Translations under genes and position numbers: made by a program | Shown here: in pieces, positions 42,613 to 53,030 of the stretch | How the letters are laid out: each line of letters begins with the position of its first letter | Position numbering within the stretch: position 1 is the first letter of the stretch | Source of the DNA: Actinostola sp. cb2023 | Lineage: Eukaryota; Cnidaria; Anthozoa; Actiniaria; Actinostolidae | Direction: 5' to 3' | Length of the DNA stretch: 64,000 bases | Assembly: GCA_033675265.1 (NCBI GenBank) | Contig: JAUJYZ010000460.1 | Coordinates: 186,001 to 250,000, forward strand | Notes under the pieces: model-generated | Seen by the model: the letters and a program-made list of their open reading frames with translations, nothing else | The model's database searches: none | Told to the model about the DNA's origin: nothing

Positions 42613-42689
42613 CTGTGAATAGAATAGCTAGTGGGTAAGTGTTGGACAGTACAAGGTAGATCCTGCGATTAGAATAGCTAGTGGGTAAG

Positions 42690-43755
42690 TAAGCTACTTG
42701 TAGCCTCTTCTTACGGCGTTTTATCCGAGGATATTGGGTTACCTGTGGTGGGGGTTAATTAACCGCGGGGGACTAAGGCGAGGGGGAGGAACGCCGAAAA
42801 GTAGAGGCTACGGACATCTTTGTAAAAATTTGAATTCCCCGTCAGCCCAGCAACGGGAAATGTGATTGGCTGAAAGGGAGTCATCTGTCAACGGGTTGTC
42901 ATGTAAAGTACAGCGCTGGTTATTTTGAAGAGAAATACACAGATTTACTGAATGAATGCGCCAAAGAACACGGTATTGAAGATTTAAAACGACAGCAGAT
43001 AGAGGCAGTAACTTCACTTTTGGATGGACAAGATGACACAGTTTTGCCGTTCTTCCAACATGCTTTGGGAAAACCCGTTTGGGAAAAGCCTAATTTATCG
43101 ATAACCGTTGGCGTTGAATCGGATGAATCCAACTATTTAAAGTGAATGATAAGCCCTTTGAACAGTATCGTTGGAAGAACAACTGAAGTCAAACGAATTC
43201 TCTCTAAATGTCGTCGCCCTCTCTCTTCAAGAAGATGTCTTGGAGAAGATAAATCACATTCTCCGTGGAGATGTAATTCGTCTTAAAATTTCCAAGGTGA
43301 ATTTTGAATGGCGTCGAACATAGTCAGATTCTGGATTTGATTTCCTGCCGACTTTTCCCTTGGCCGGTTTAGTAGGAGTTTCCTGCATGCTGATTTATCG
43401 AATTCGAAAATATTAAACTCTTACGGACTACATAATTTTGGCAATAGAATGACAACAGTAGAATAAACAACGTGAGAGCTTCGAGATATGGACAGAGGAT
43501 TACCGATGTAAATAAACACGTTTTCTCGCGAAAACATATCACATACGTCATCAAGAGATGGAGCGATCGGCATTTTACAGGGTTATCAGATTTCATGCTT
43601 GATTCAAATGTTTACAAAGATGTCTCTACTTTTCGGCGTTCCTCCCCCTCGCCTTAGTCCCCCGCGGTTAATTAACCCCCACCACAGGTAACCCAATATC
43701 CTCCGAACCAATATCCTCGGATAAAACGCCGTAAGAAGAGGGTACAAGTAGCTTA
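42690..43755. mobile_element. 1.07-kb MULE-like element with long TIRs
   Basis: TIRs of about 145 bp start TAAGCTACTTGTA and end TACAAGTAGCTTA. A 9-bp target duplication GTGGGTAAG (42681-42689 and 43756-43764) matches the 50-bp array sequence, so the empty site is obvious. Long TIRs plus a 9-bp duplication are typical of Mutator-like elements. There is no transposase. It carries a helicase-like fragment at 42890-43145. Confidence 0.8.
42890..43145 (+). pseudogene. RecQ-like helicase fragment inside the MULE-like element
   Basis: The plus-strand frame reads YFEEKYTDLLNECAKEHG, IEDLKRQQIEAVTSLLDGQD and TVLP before losing similarity, ending at TGA 43143-43145. The pattern LK..Q..A...LL.G.D....LP corresponds to the Q-motif and the approach to Walker A of RecQ/DEAD helicases. 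The TG.GKS that should follow LP is missing, so it is a captured or eroded piece, not an enzyme. Confidence 0.45.
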
Positions 43756-46700
43756 GTGGGTAAGTGTTGGACAGCACAAGGTATAGATCCTGTGAATAGA
43801 ATAGCTAGTGGGTAAGTGTTGGACAGCACAAGGTAGATCCTGCGAATAGAATAGCTAGTGGGTAAGTGTTGGACAGCACAAGGTAGATCCTGCGAATAGA
43901 ATAGCTAGTGGGTAAGTGTTGGACAGCACAAGGTAGATCCTGCGAATAGAATAGCTAGTGGGTAAGTGTTGGACAGCACAAGGTAGATCCTGTGAATAGA
44001 ATAGCTAGTGGGTAAGTGTTGGACAGCACAAGGTAGATCCTGCGAATAGAATAGCTAGTGTGTAAGTGTTGGACAGCACAAGGTAGATCCTGCGAATAGA
44101 ATAGCTAGTGGGTAAGTGTTGGACAGCACAAGGTAGATCCTGCGAATAGAATAGCTAGTGGGTAAGTGTTGGACAGCACAAGGTAGATCCTGCGAATAGA
44201 ATAGCTAGTGGGTTATAAGTGTTGGACAGCACAAGGTAGATCCTGTGAATAGAATAGCTAGTGGGTAAGTGTTGGACAGCACAAGGTAGATCCTGCGAAT
44301 AGAATAGCTAGTGTGTAAGTGTTGGACAGCACAAGGTAGATCCTGCGAATAGAATAGCTAGTGTGTAAGTGTTGGACAGCACAAGGTAGATCCTGCGAAT
44401 AGAATAGCTAGTGGGTAAGTGTTGGACAGCACAAGGTAGATCCTGCGAATAGAATAGCTAGTGGGTAAGTGTTGGACAGCACAAGGTAGATCCTGCGAAT
44501 AGAATAGCTAGTGTGTAAGTGTTGGACAGCACAAGGTAGATCCTGCGAATAGAATAGCTAGTGGGTAAGTGTTCGACAGCACAAGGTAGATCCTGCGAAT
44601 AGAATAGCTAGTGGGTATAAGTGTTGGACAGCACAAGGTAGATCCTGTGAATAGAATAGCTAGTGGGTAAGTGTTGGACAGCACAAGGTAGATCCTGTGA
44701 ATAGAATAGCTAGTGGGTAAGTGTTGGACAGCACAAGGTAGATCCTGTGAATAGAATAGCTAGTGGGTAAGTGTTGGACAGCACAAGGTAGATCCTGCGA
44801 ATAGAATAGCTAGTAGGTAAGTGTTGGACAGCACAAGGTAGATCCTGTGAATAGAATAGCTAGTGGTTATAAGTGTTGGACAGCACAAGGTAGATCCTGT
44901 GAATAGAATAGCTAGTGGGTTATAAGTGTTGGACAGCACAAGGTAGATCCTGTGAATAGAATAGCTAGTGGGTAAGTGTTGGACAGCACAAGGTAGATTC
45001 TGTGAATAGAATAGCTAGTGGGTAAGTGTTGGACAGCACAAGGTAGATCCTGCGAATAGAATAGCTAGTGGGTAAGTGTTGGACAGCACAAGGTAGATCC
45101 TGTGAATAGAATAGCTAGTGGGTAAGTGTTGGACAGCACAAGGTAGATCCTGCGAATAGAATAGCTAGTGGGTAAGTGTTGGACAGCACAAGGTAGATCC
45201 TGTGAATAGAATAGCTAGTGGGTAAGTGTTGGACAGCACAAGGTAGATCCTGTGAATAGAATAGCTAGTGTGTAAGTGTTGGACAGCACAAGGTAGATCC
45301 TGCGAATAGAATAGCTAGTGTGTAAGTGTTGGACAGCACAAGGTAGATCCTGCGAATAGAATAGCTAGTGGGTAAGTGTTGGACAGCACAAGGTAGATCC
45401 TGTGAATAGAATAGCTAGTGGGTAAGTGTTGGACAGCACAAGGTAGATCCTGCGAATAGAATAGCTAGTGTGTAAGTGTTGGACAGCACAAGGTAGATCC
45501 TGCGAATAGAATAATAGCTAGTGGGTAAGTGTTGGACAGCACAAGGTAGATCCTGTGAATAGAATAGCTAGTGGGTAAGTGTTGGACAGTACAAGGTAGA
45601 TCCTGTGAATAGAATAGCTAGTGGGTAAGTGTTGGACAGCACAAGGTAGATCCTGTGAATAGAATAGCTAGTGTGTAAGTGTTGGACAGCACAAGGTAGA
45701 TCCTGCGAATAGAATAGCTAGTGGGTAAGTGTTGGACAGCACAAGGTAGATCCTGTGAATAGAATAGCTAGTGGGTAAGTGTTGGACAGCACAAGGTAGA
45801 TCCTGTGAATAGAATAGCTAGTGCGTAAGTGTTGGACAGAGGTAGATCCTGCGAATAGAATAGCTAGTGGGTAAGTGTTGGACACTGAGCACAAGGTAGA
45901 TCCTGTGAATAGAATAGCTAGTGGGTAAGTGTTGGACAGCACAAGGTAGATCCTACGAACAGAATAGCTAGTGGGTAAGTGTTGGACAGCACAAGGTAGA
46001 TCCTGCGAATAGAATAGCTAGTGGGTAAGTGTTGGACAGCACAAGGTAGATCCTGCGAATAGAATAGCTAGTGGGTAAGTGTTGGACAGCACAAGGTAGA
46101 TCCTGTGAATAGAATAGCTAGTGGGTAAGTGTTGGACAGCACAAGGTAGATCCTGTGAATAGAATAGCTAGTGGGTATAAGTGTTGGACAGCACAAGGTA
46201 GATCCTGTGAATAGAATAGCTAGTGTGTAAGTGTTGGACAGCACAAGGTAGATCCTGCGAATAGAATAGAATAGCTAGTGAGTAAGTGTTGGACAGCACA
46301 AGGTAGATCCTGCGAATAGAATAGCTAGTGGGTAAGTGTTGGACAGCACAAGGTAGATCCTGCGAATAGAATAGCTAGTGGTAAGTGTTGGACAGCACAA
46401 GGTAGATCCTGCGAATAGAATAGCTAGTGGGTAAGTGTTGGACAGCACAAGGTAGATCCTGTGAATAGAATAGCTAGTGGGTAAGTGTTGGACAGCACAA
46501 GGTAGATCCTGTGAATAGAATAGCTAGTGGGTAAGTGTGGACAGCACAAGGTAGATCCTGCGAATAGAATAGCTAGTGGTTACAGTGTTGGACAGCACAA
46601 GGTAGATCCTGCGAATAGAATAGCTAGTGGGTAAGTAAGTGTTGGACAGCACAAGGTAGATCCTGTGAATAGAATAGCTAGTGGGTAAGTGTTGGACAGC

Positions 46701-49288
46701 ACAAGGTAGATCCTGTGAATAGAATAGCTAGTGGGTAAGTGTTGGACAGCACAAGGTAGATCCTGTGAATAGAATAGCTAGTGGGTAAGTGTTGGACAGC
46801 ACAAGGTAGATCCTGCGAATAGAATAGCTAGTGGGGTAAGTGTTGGACAGCACAAGGTAGATCCTGCGAATAGAATAGCTAGTGTGTAAGTGTTGGACAG
46901 CACAAGGTAGATCCTGCGAATAGAATAGCTAGTGTGTAAGTGTTGGACAGCACAAGGTAGATCCTGCGAATAGAATAGCTAGTGTGTAAGTGTTGGACAG
47001 CACAAGGTAGATCCTGTGAATAGAATAGCTAGTGGGTAAGTGTTGGACAGCACAAGGTAGATCCTGCGAATAGAATAGCTAGTGGGTAAGTGTTGGACAG
47101 CACAAGGTAGATCCTGTGAATAGAATAGCTAGTGGGTAAGTGTTGGACAGCACAAGGTAGATCCTGTGAATAGAATAGCTAGTGGGTAAGTGTTGGACAG
47201 CACAAGGTAGATCCTGCGAATAGAATAGCTAGTGGGTAAGTGTTGGACAGCACAAGGTAGATCCTGCGAATAGAATAGCTAGTGGGTAAGTGTTGGACAG
47301 CACAAGGTAGATCCTGCGAATAGAATAGCTAGCCAGTGGGTAAGTGTTGGACAGCACAAGAATAGCTAGTGGGTAAGTGTTGGACAGCACAAGGTAGATC
47401 CTGCGAATAGAATAGCTAGTGGGTAAGTGTTGGACAGCACAAGGTAGATCCTGCGAATAGAATAGCTAGTGTGTAAGTGTTGGACAGCACAAGGTAGATC
47501 CTGCGAATAGAATAGCTAGTGGGTAAGTGTTGGACAGCACAAGGTAGATCCTGCGAATAGAATAGCTAGTGGGTAAGTGTTGGACAGCACAAGGTAGATC
47601 CCTGCGAATAGAATAGCTAGTGGGTAAGTGTTGGACAGCACAAGGTAGATCCTGCGAATAGAATAGCTAGTGGGTAAGTGTTGGACAGCACAAGGTAGAT
47701 CCTGCGAATAGAATAGCTAGTGGGTAAGTGTTGGACAGCACAAGGTAGATCCTGTGAATAGAATAGCTAGTGGGTAAGTGTTGGACAGCACAAGGTAGAT
47801 CCTGTGAATAGAATAGCTAGTGGGTAAGTGTTGGACAGCACAAGGTAGATCCTGCGAATAGAATAGCTAGTGGGTAAGTATTGGACAGCACAAGGTAGAT
47901 CCTGCGAATAGAATAGCTAGTGGGTAAGTGTTGGACAGCACAAGGAAGATCCTACGAACAGAATAGCTAGTGGGCAAATGTTGGACAGCACAAGGAAGAT
48001 CCTACGAACAGAATAGCTAGTGGGTAAGTGTTGGACAGCACAAGGTAGATCCTGCGAATAGAATAGCTAGTGGGTAAGTGTTGGACAGCACAAGGAAGAT
48101 CCTACGAACAGAATAGCTAGTGGGCAAGTGTTGGACAGCACAAGGTAGATCCTGTGAATAGAATAGCTAGTGGGTAAGTGTTGGACAGCACAAGGTAGAT
48201 CCTGTGAATAGAATAGCTAGTGGGTAAGTGTTGGACAGCACAAGGTAGATCCTGTGAATAGAATAGCTAGTGGGTAAGTGTTGGACAGCACAAAGTAGAT
48301 CCTGTGAATAGAATAGCTAGTGGGTAAGTGTTGGACAGCACAAGGTAGATCCTGTGAATCAGATAGAATAGCTAGTGGGTAAGTGTTGGACACTGAGCAC
48401 AAGGTAGATCCTGTGAATAGAATAGCTAGTGGGTAAGTGTTGGACAGCACAAGGTAGATCCTACGAACAGAATAGCTAGTGGGTAAGTGTTGGACAGCAC
48501 AAGGTAGATCCTGTGAATAGAATAGCTAGTGGGTAAGTGTTGGACAGCACAAGGTAGATCCTGTGAATAGAATAGCTAGTGGGTAAGTGTTGGACAGCAC
48601 AAGGTAGATCCTGTGAATAGAATAGCTAGTGGGTAAGTGTTGGACAGCAGAAGGTAGATCCTGCGAATAGAATAGCTAGTGGGTAAGTGTTGGACAGCAC
48701 AAAGTAGATCCTGTGAATAGAATAGCTAGTGGGTAAGTGTTGGACAGCACAAGGTAGATCCTGTGAATAGAATAGCTAGTGGGCAAGTGTTGGACAGCAC
48801 AAGGTAGATCCTGTGAATAGAATAGCTAGTGGGCAAGTGTTGGACAGCACAAGGTAGATCCTGTGAATAGAATAGCTAGTGGGTAAGTGTTGGACAGCAC
48901 AAGGTAGATCCTGTGAATAGAATAGCTAGTGGGTAAGTGTTGCGGGACAGCACAAAGTAGATCCTGTGAATAGAATAGCTAGTGGGTAAGTGTTGGACAG
49001 CACAAGGTAGATCCTGTGAATAGAATAGCTAGTGTGTAAGTGTTGGACAGCACAAGGTAGATCCTGTGAATAGAATAGCTAGTGGGTAAGTAAGTGTTGG
49101 ACAGCTAGCACAAGGTAGATCCTGTGAATAGAATAGCTAGTGAGTAAGTGTTGGACAGCACAAGGTAGATCCTGTGAATAGAATAGCTAGTGGGTAAGTG
49201 TTGGACAGTACAAGGTAGATCCTGTGAATAGAATAGCTAGTGGGTAAGTGTTGTTAAGGAATGATTTTGTATACCCTCGATGGTGTAC

Positions 49289-49383
49289 CTTTTTCATGTC
49301 CTCGTACTTCAAGAATAGAATGTTGGGGTCATCTCGATGTGCCCACCATCCAAGCACGTGGTCAAGCCAACTGCCATAAACAA
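49289..49383 (-). CDS. Sulfotransferase copy 1, exon 3
   Basis: A 95-bp exon from a CATTTCAG acceptor (AG at 49385-49384) to a GTACAC donor at 49288. It encodes VVYGSWLDHVLGWW, AHRDDPNILFLKYEDMKK. GSW..H...WW and KYEDMKK are standard cytosolic-sulfotransferase segments. With the G left by exon 2, the first codon is GTT, so exon 2-3 phase agrees. The 50-bp repeat array begins about 40 bp beyond its donor. Confidence 0.85.
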
Positions 49384-49499
49384 CTGAAATGAATCCATCA
49401 ATCAATAACTTTAAAGATTCAGATCAGTAAGACAATTGGTGCATCATGAGCATTTGGTCATTCATTTAATTCCGTCATCCCGTCCATCCGTCTGTCAGT

Positions 49500-49575
49500 C
49501 ACTATATTAATTTTCATTACCGTCCGTCCGTCTGTCTGTCTGTCTGTCCGGGAGACGGTCTGTCTGTCTGTCTAT
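49500..49575. repeat. TCTG/TCCG microsatellite
   Basis: Tetranucleotide run (TCTG)n/(TCCG)n between exons 3 and 2 of sulfotransferase copy 1. Confidence 0.85.
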
Positions 49576-49646
49576 TTGATTGTTTGTTTCGAGCGCGTCA
49601 GCGTCATTGTTTTTCAATGTTGTGTGTTTACATTATTGACATATAC

Positions 49647-49970
49647 CTTTATAATGGATGAACATTTCAAAGAATTCATTCCATGGACGATCAAATGCAA
49701 ACTTTGTGAAGGCTTTATAATGGTGATAGTAGGACACAGCAACGTCTTTAGGGTTACGTATTACGTAGATGTACTTAGGTTTAGTAGTATCACCATCTCC
49801 CATGGGTACTAGATCGTATGGTAAGTGAGTATTGAAAAGACGCAAAGGGTGTTTCAAATACAATTCGAGTTCCAAGAATTCCAAGAATTGCACTCTTTCA
49901 TACAGATGCGTCAAATCTTGTCTTCCGTCGGCGTAAATCTGCCATGCAATCTCTGATACCCATGTAGTAC
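49647..49970 (-). CDS. Sulfotransferase copy 1, exon 2
   Basis: A 324-bp exon between a TTCACAG acceptor (AG at 49972-49971) and a GTATATG donor. It encodes TTWVSEIAWQIYADGRQD, HLPYDLVPM and YVIRNPKDVAVSYYHHY, ending EFFEMFIHYKG. Compared with copy 2 it lacks 11 codons between FLEF and KHP, an in-frame loss in the segment before the substrate-loop FxTHLP. The PAPS-binding arginine and serine (IRNPKDVAVS) are intact. The exon would be usable if joined to a good exon 1; the only upstream candidate at 56.3 kb is damaged. Confidence 0.85.
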
Positions 49971-50009
49971 CTGTGAAAAAGATAATCAGTGACACAAATA
50001 ATCAAGCCT

Positions 50010-50215
50010 TATTACTGTAATAATAATAATAATAATAATAAACAGTTTTAGGAGCATCCTATGACGCTCGGTGCTCTTACAAGATTAAAAAATAAATTAA
50101 AAAAATTGTAATATTTAAAATACAAAGTAACTGAGTGATAATAAAATGTCGGATTGCCTAAAAAGAAAAGCTTTTATCGCATGTTATTTAAAAGTGTCGA
50201 TGCTATTAATGTACA
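50010..50215 (-). pseudogene. LINE 3'-end relic with (ATT)n tail
   Basis: Minus-strand sequence encodes HAIKAFLFRQSDIL-like residues, an LINE RT tail pattern, then an AT-rich 3' UTR with GAGCACCGAGCGTCATAGG and an (ATT)8 terminus at 50020-50041. It lies in intron 1 of sulfotransferase copy 1. Confidence 0.4.
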
Positions 50216-50406
50216 ATACAATACAATAACTTTCCTTATTGAAGAAGGTAGAGAGAACAGAAAAGACACGGTAGCTGTAGGTAGAAGTTCTGTATTTAGG
50301 GACGAAGAGTAAGGGTACGGTCGGGAGTATATGGTGTAAGTAGGTATGGTGTCAGCCAAGTATGGAAGTGTAGTATTCCATTGTATCATAGTTTATTCAG
50401 TATTGC

Positions 50407-50935
50407 ACTTCGCTTATTGCGCTTCACCTATTGCGCTTCGCCTATTGCGCTTCACCTATTGCGCTTCACCTATTGCGCTTCGCCTATTGCGCTTCACCTA
50501 TTGCGCTTCGCCTATTGCGCTTCGCCTATTGCGCTTCACCTATTTCGCTTCGCCTATTGCGCTTCGCCTATTGCGCTTCACCTATTGCGCTTCACCTATT
50601 GCGCTTCGCCTATTGCGCTTCACCTATTGCGCTTCACCTATTGCGCTTCACCTATTGCGCTTCACCTATTGCGCCTATTGCGCTTCACCTATTGCGCTTC
50701 ACCTATTGCGCTTCACCTATTGCGCTTCACCTATTGCGCTTCGCCTATTGCGCTTCACCTATTGCGCTTCGCCTATTGCGCTTCACCTATTGCGCTTCGC
50801 CTATTGCGCTTCACTTATTGCGCTTCGCCTATTGCGCTTCGCCTATTGCGTTTCGCCTATTGCGCTTCGCCTATTGCGCTTCACCTAATGCGCTTCGCCT
50901 ATTGCGCTTCACCTAATGCGCTTCACCTACTGCGG
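50407..50935 (+). repeat. 14-bp minisatellite, about 38 copies
   Basis: Unit CTTCGCCTATTGCG or CTTCACCTATTGCG. It has no stop in any plus-strand frame, so three overlapping 160-185-codon ORFs appear here; they are artefacts. It is directly followed by the palindrome at 50948. Confidence 0.95.
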
Positions 50936-50947
50936 TGAGGTCCCAGA

Positions 50948-51029
50948 TAGTCTCCCTCGCATCCGTCTTTAGTTCCGTCACGCAACGCGCGTTGCGTGAC
51001 GGAACTAAAGACGGAAGCGAGGGAGACTA
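50948..51029. mobile_element. 82-bp palindromic hairpin element with 9-bp flank duplication
   Basis: TAGTCTCCCTCGC on the left is inverse to GCGAGGGAGACTA on the right, and the centre is CGCAACGCGCGTTGCG. The arms are about 41 bp with one or two mismatches. GGTCCCAGA lies at both sides (50939-50947 and 51030-51038). It could be a minimal MULE-type fold-back element. Confidence 0.75.
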
Positions 51030-51038
51030 GGTCCCAGA

Positions 51039-52408
51039 CAGCCGCATTTTATCGGAAATTCAAGATCATTATCTTTACGCACTCTAGAGATATCAATTAT
51101 CAAAAACGTGTCTCCGATTTTCGATACGTTTCTCCATTGCCGGCTTTTTTATTTGCCGCTAAGCTTTCGGTACGCTAAAAATACATTTTACTAATCAGGA
51201 AATGGCGCTACAGAGCAAGATTGATTGGGGATCCTAGCTGTGGTAGTGTGGAGCTCGGTTCGAGTTTGATTTTCGCTTCTAGAAAGCCAGGTGTGGATCC
51301 AGACCGATTAACACCGTCTTCTGGAAAATGGTCAACATTTTCAAAGTAGCAGTAAAATAGCTCTCTTGAATGCTTTTAAAAGAGCCATTGTCAGTAAATT
51401 TCGAGAATCGCGCGACAGTTGTAAAAAATCAAATACAATTTTATTTCACCAAAGTGACCCCTTGGGTGAACTCTTTTCGAAAATCATAGTAAAAAGTTCC
51501 AGCGCTTTTTACTTTTTTCAAAATTTACGAAAGTTCAAATTACCGGCTGACGCGCTCTGAGGCCCATGTGAAAAGTCGAAATTTTGTGCAAGTTCAGCAA
51601 GCTCGTGCTCCAAAATGGAAACTCGTATCGCATTACAAATTTAGAATCACGATATCTAATGTTTCCACTGTATAAAATCCTAAAAATCATGTTTAAATGA
51701 TATATTTTAACCTCGGTAATGTGCCGTTGTTTTCACTAACTGGGAGTACTCAAGAAAACTCCTAAATTTTGGCCGTTTCTAAAGCCCTATATTGATGTGG
51801 GGTATATATTGTTTAGGGCCAAAAAATAGTCCGAAGCCAAGTTTAAACCATCTAGTTTTGTACTCTCAAAATCCCTGAGTTGGCCCGCAAATTCCCTGCT
51901 CTGTAGAATGAAATATATCTAGGCAATTTTGGCCAATATTGCGCCCTTCACGCAACAGTGATTTTGTCTTAAAGTTTTCGGTTCATAGCTGGATCTGATT
52001 TTAGAAGCAGCCTCGAGAACAACAAACAATTTTAGTGTTTCTTTTTTGTAAGAGCTTAAAATTGAGCTATTTTAAACTCAGTTCGAGATATTTTCTTGTT
52101 GTTGCTGTATTGTACAGTACTGATTAGACGAGGTAAATGTAAACAAACTGAATAAATTAAAGTAACCGTCACGCAATAATCAGTCGATAGCAATTTTAAA
52201 GCTTATCACTTTTTAGTGTTGAAAGTATTAACTAAGTAAGTCGTATTTGGTATAGGAATGGGCGACATTATCAATTTATTTACCAAATATTAGTATGGTA
52301 GTAATAAACTGAAGGCTCGAGTCCATCTAAAATCGCACGATATGATTCAAGATTCACGATTCAATTGAATGCATAGTGGTTTGTATTATCCTTTTTCAGG
52401 AAAAAGTA
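51039..52408. other. No recognised gene
   Basis: Non-coding, with a few isolated CACGCAA motifs near 51949 and 52170 like those in the adjacent palindrome. Short ORFs only. Confidence 0.45.
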
Positions 52409-52569
52409 ATATAACAATAGAGTTGATGTTCTTGGGCGTAAATATATTTTTGGCCCTTCTCAGAGCTCATTTTAACCCTCGCCTGCCGGAGCCTCGGGCC
52501 AAAATGAGCCTGGCATGACTCGGGCCAAAAACATATTTACGCCCGCGACATCAACTCTATTGTTATATT
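52409..52569. repeat. Fold-back repeat with about 48-bp arms
   Basis: AATATAACAATAGAGTTGATGT on the left (described in part) is mirrored by CATCAACTCTATTGTTATATT on the right. Inner GGGCGTAAATAT and ATATTTACGCCC, then TGGCCC and GGGCCA, continue the stem. The loop contains a second small inverted repeat (GCTCATTTT and AAAATGAGC). It is a MITE-like structure without a clear target duplication. Confidence 0.75.
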
Positions 52570-52753
52570 GCAGCTCTGATAAAGGTCAAGGCACTTGTTG
52601 TGAGATCCTTCTTCTGGTTTGTTTTAAACTGCATAAAATCCGCGAAGAATGCTGCTCAATTCTGTATTTTAAAAAGGCTTACTTTCAATTCGTCTCGGCG
52701 CACCAGTCACTGAACTTTTTCATTCTCCCTGACAAAGTTTGTTTCCTCGTATT

Positions 52754-52849
52754 TTAGAGCACGAATTCTTCTTTGAGTTTCTGTAAGTCCTCCTCTTCAT
52801 CTTGCTGAGAAGACTGTGAATTTCCTTCTTCGTTAGGTTTTTCAGTCAT
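52754..52849 (-). pseudogene. Sulfotransferase-like first-exon relic (third copy)
   Basis: ATG at 52849 opens MTEKPNEEGNSQSSQQDEEE and stops after 31 codons. The preceding 5' flank CCACCTAGAAAACTTCGTGAT is the same as that in front of exon 1 of copy 1 (56450). The coding part is acidic and does not reach the conserved P-loop, so it is a diverged or truncated first exon of a paralogue. Confidence 0.4.
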
Positions 52850-52890
52850 TTTGTCGATCACGAAGTTTTCTAGGTGGAGAACCAAGTACT

Positions 52891-53022
52891 GTACCCTGGG
52901 TGCCAGAGGTTTTGAGAAGTTTCACGATTTAGAGAGTAATTTTTCGTGCTAAATGTATAGTATCGTTGAGAAAGTTCACTCGTTTAGCTCGTTTAGCAGC
53001 AAGCCCCTCTGGAACCAGGGTA
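52891..53022. mobile_element. 132-bp hAT-type MITE
   Basis: GTACCCTGGGTGCCAGAGG at the left is inverse to CCTCTGGAACCAGGGTA at the right. An 8-bp target duplication CAAGTACT flanks it (52883-52890 and 53023-53030). It lies in the 5' flank of the first-exon relic at 52849. Confidence 0.8.
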
Positions 53023-53030
53023 CAAGTACT

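Larger units (their letters stand above)
42600..49250 (-). repeat. 50-bp minisatellite made of the exon-4 splice acceptor, about 110 copies
   Basis: Minus-strand unit: ACTTACCCACTAGC, CTATTCTATTCACAG (or ...TTCGCAG), then GATCTACCTTGTGCTGTC and CAAC. This is the end of intron 3 plus the first 22 nt of exon 4, with a C/T change. The array runs from the genuine exon at 42612 to within about 50 bp of exon 3. It is split near its exon-4 end by the MULE-like element at 42690-43755. The great majority of units keep the AG, and rare longer variants (GGGTTATAAG, GGGTATAAG) occur. Short minus-strand ORFs (e.g. 45718-45942) are its translations. Confidence 0.95.

Noticed and set aside
45718..48450. Minus-strand ORFs with repeated NTYPLAILF
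   Set aside because: They are frame translations of the 50-bp splice-site repeat, not protein genes.
27022..49250. CRISPR-like array
   Set aside because: The regular repeats (23 and 50 bp) have no unique spacers; they are contiguous tandem repeats in a eukaryotic genome.
42600..49250. GTAAGT on the plus strand of the 50-bp repeat as tandem splice donors
   Set aside because: The sulfotransferase exons are on the minus strand, and no plus-strand exon accompanies the motif.
50346..50938. Three overlapping ORFs of 161-185 codons
   Set aside because: They are produced by the 14-bp minisatellite without stops. No unique protein sequence is present.
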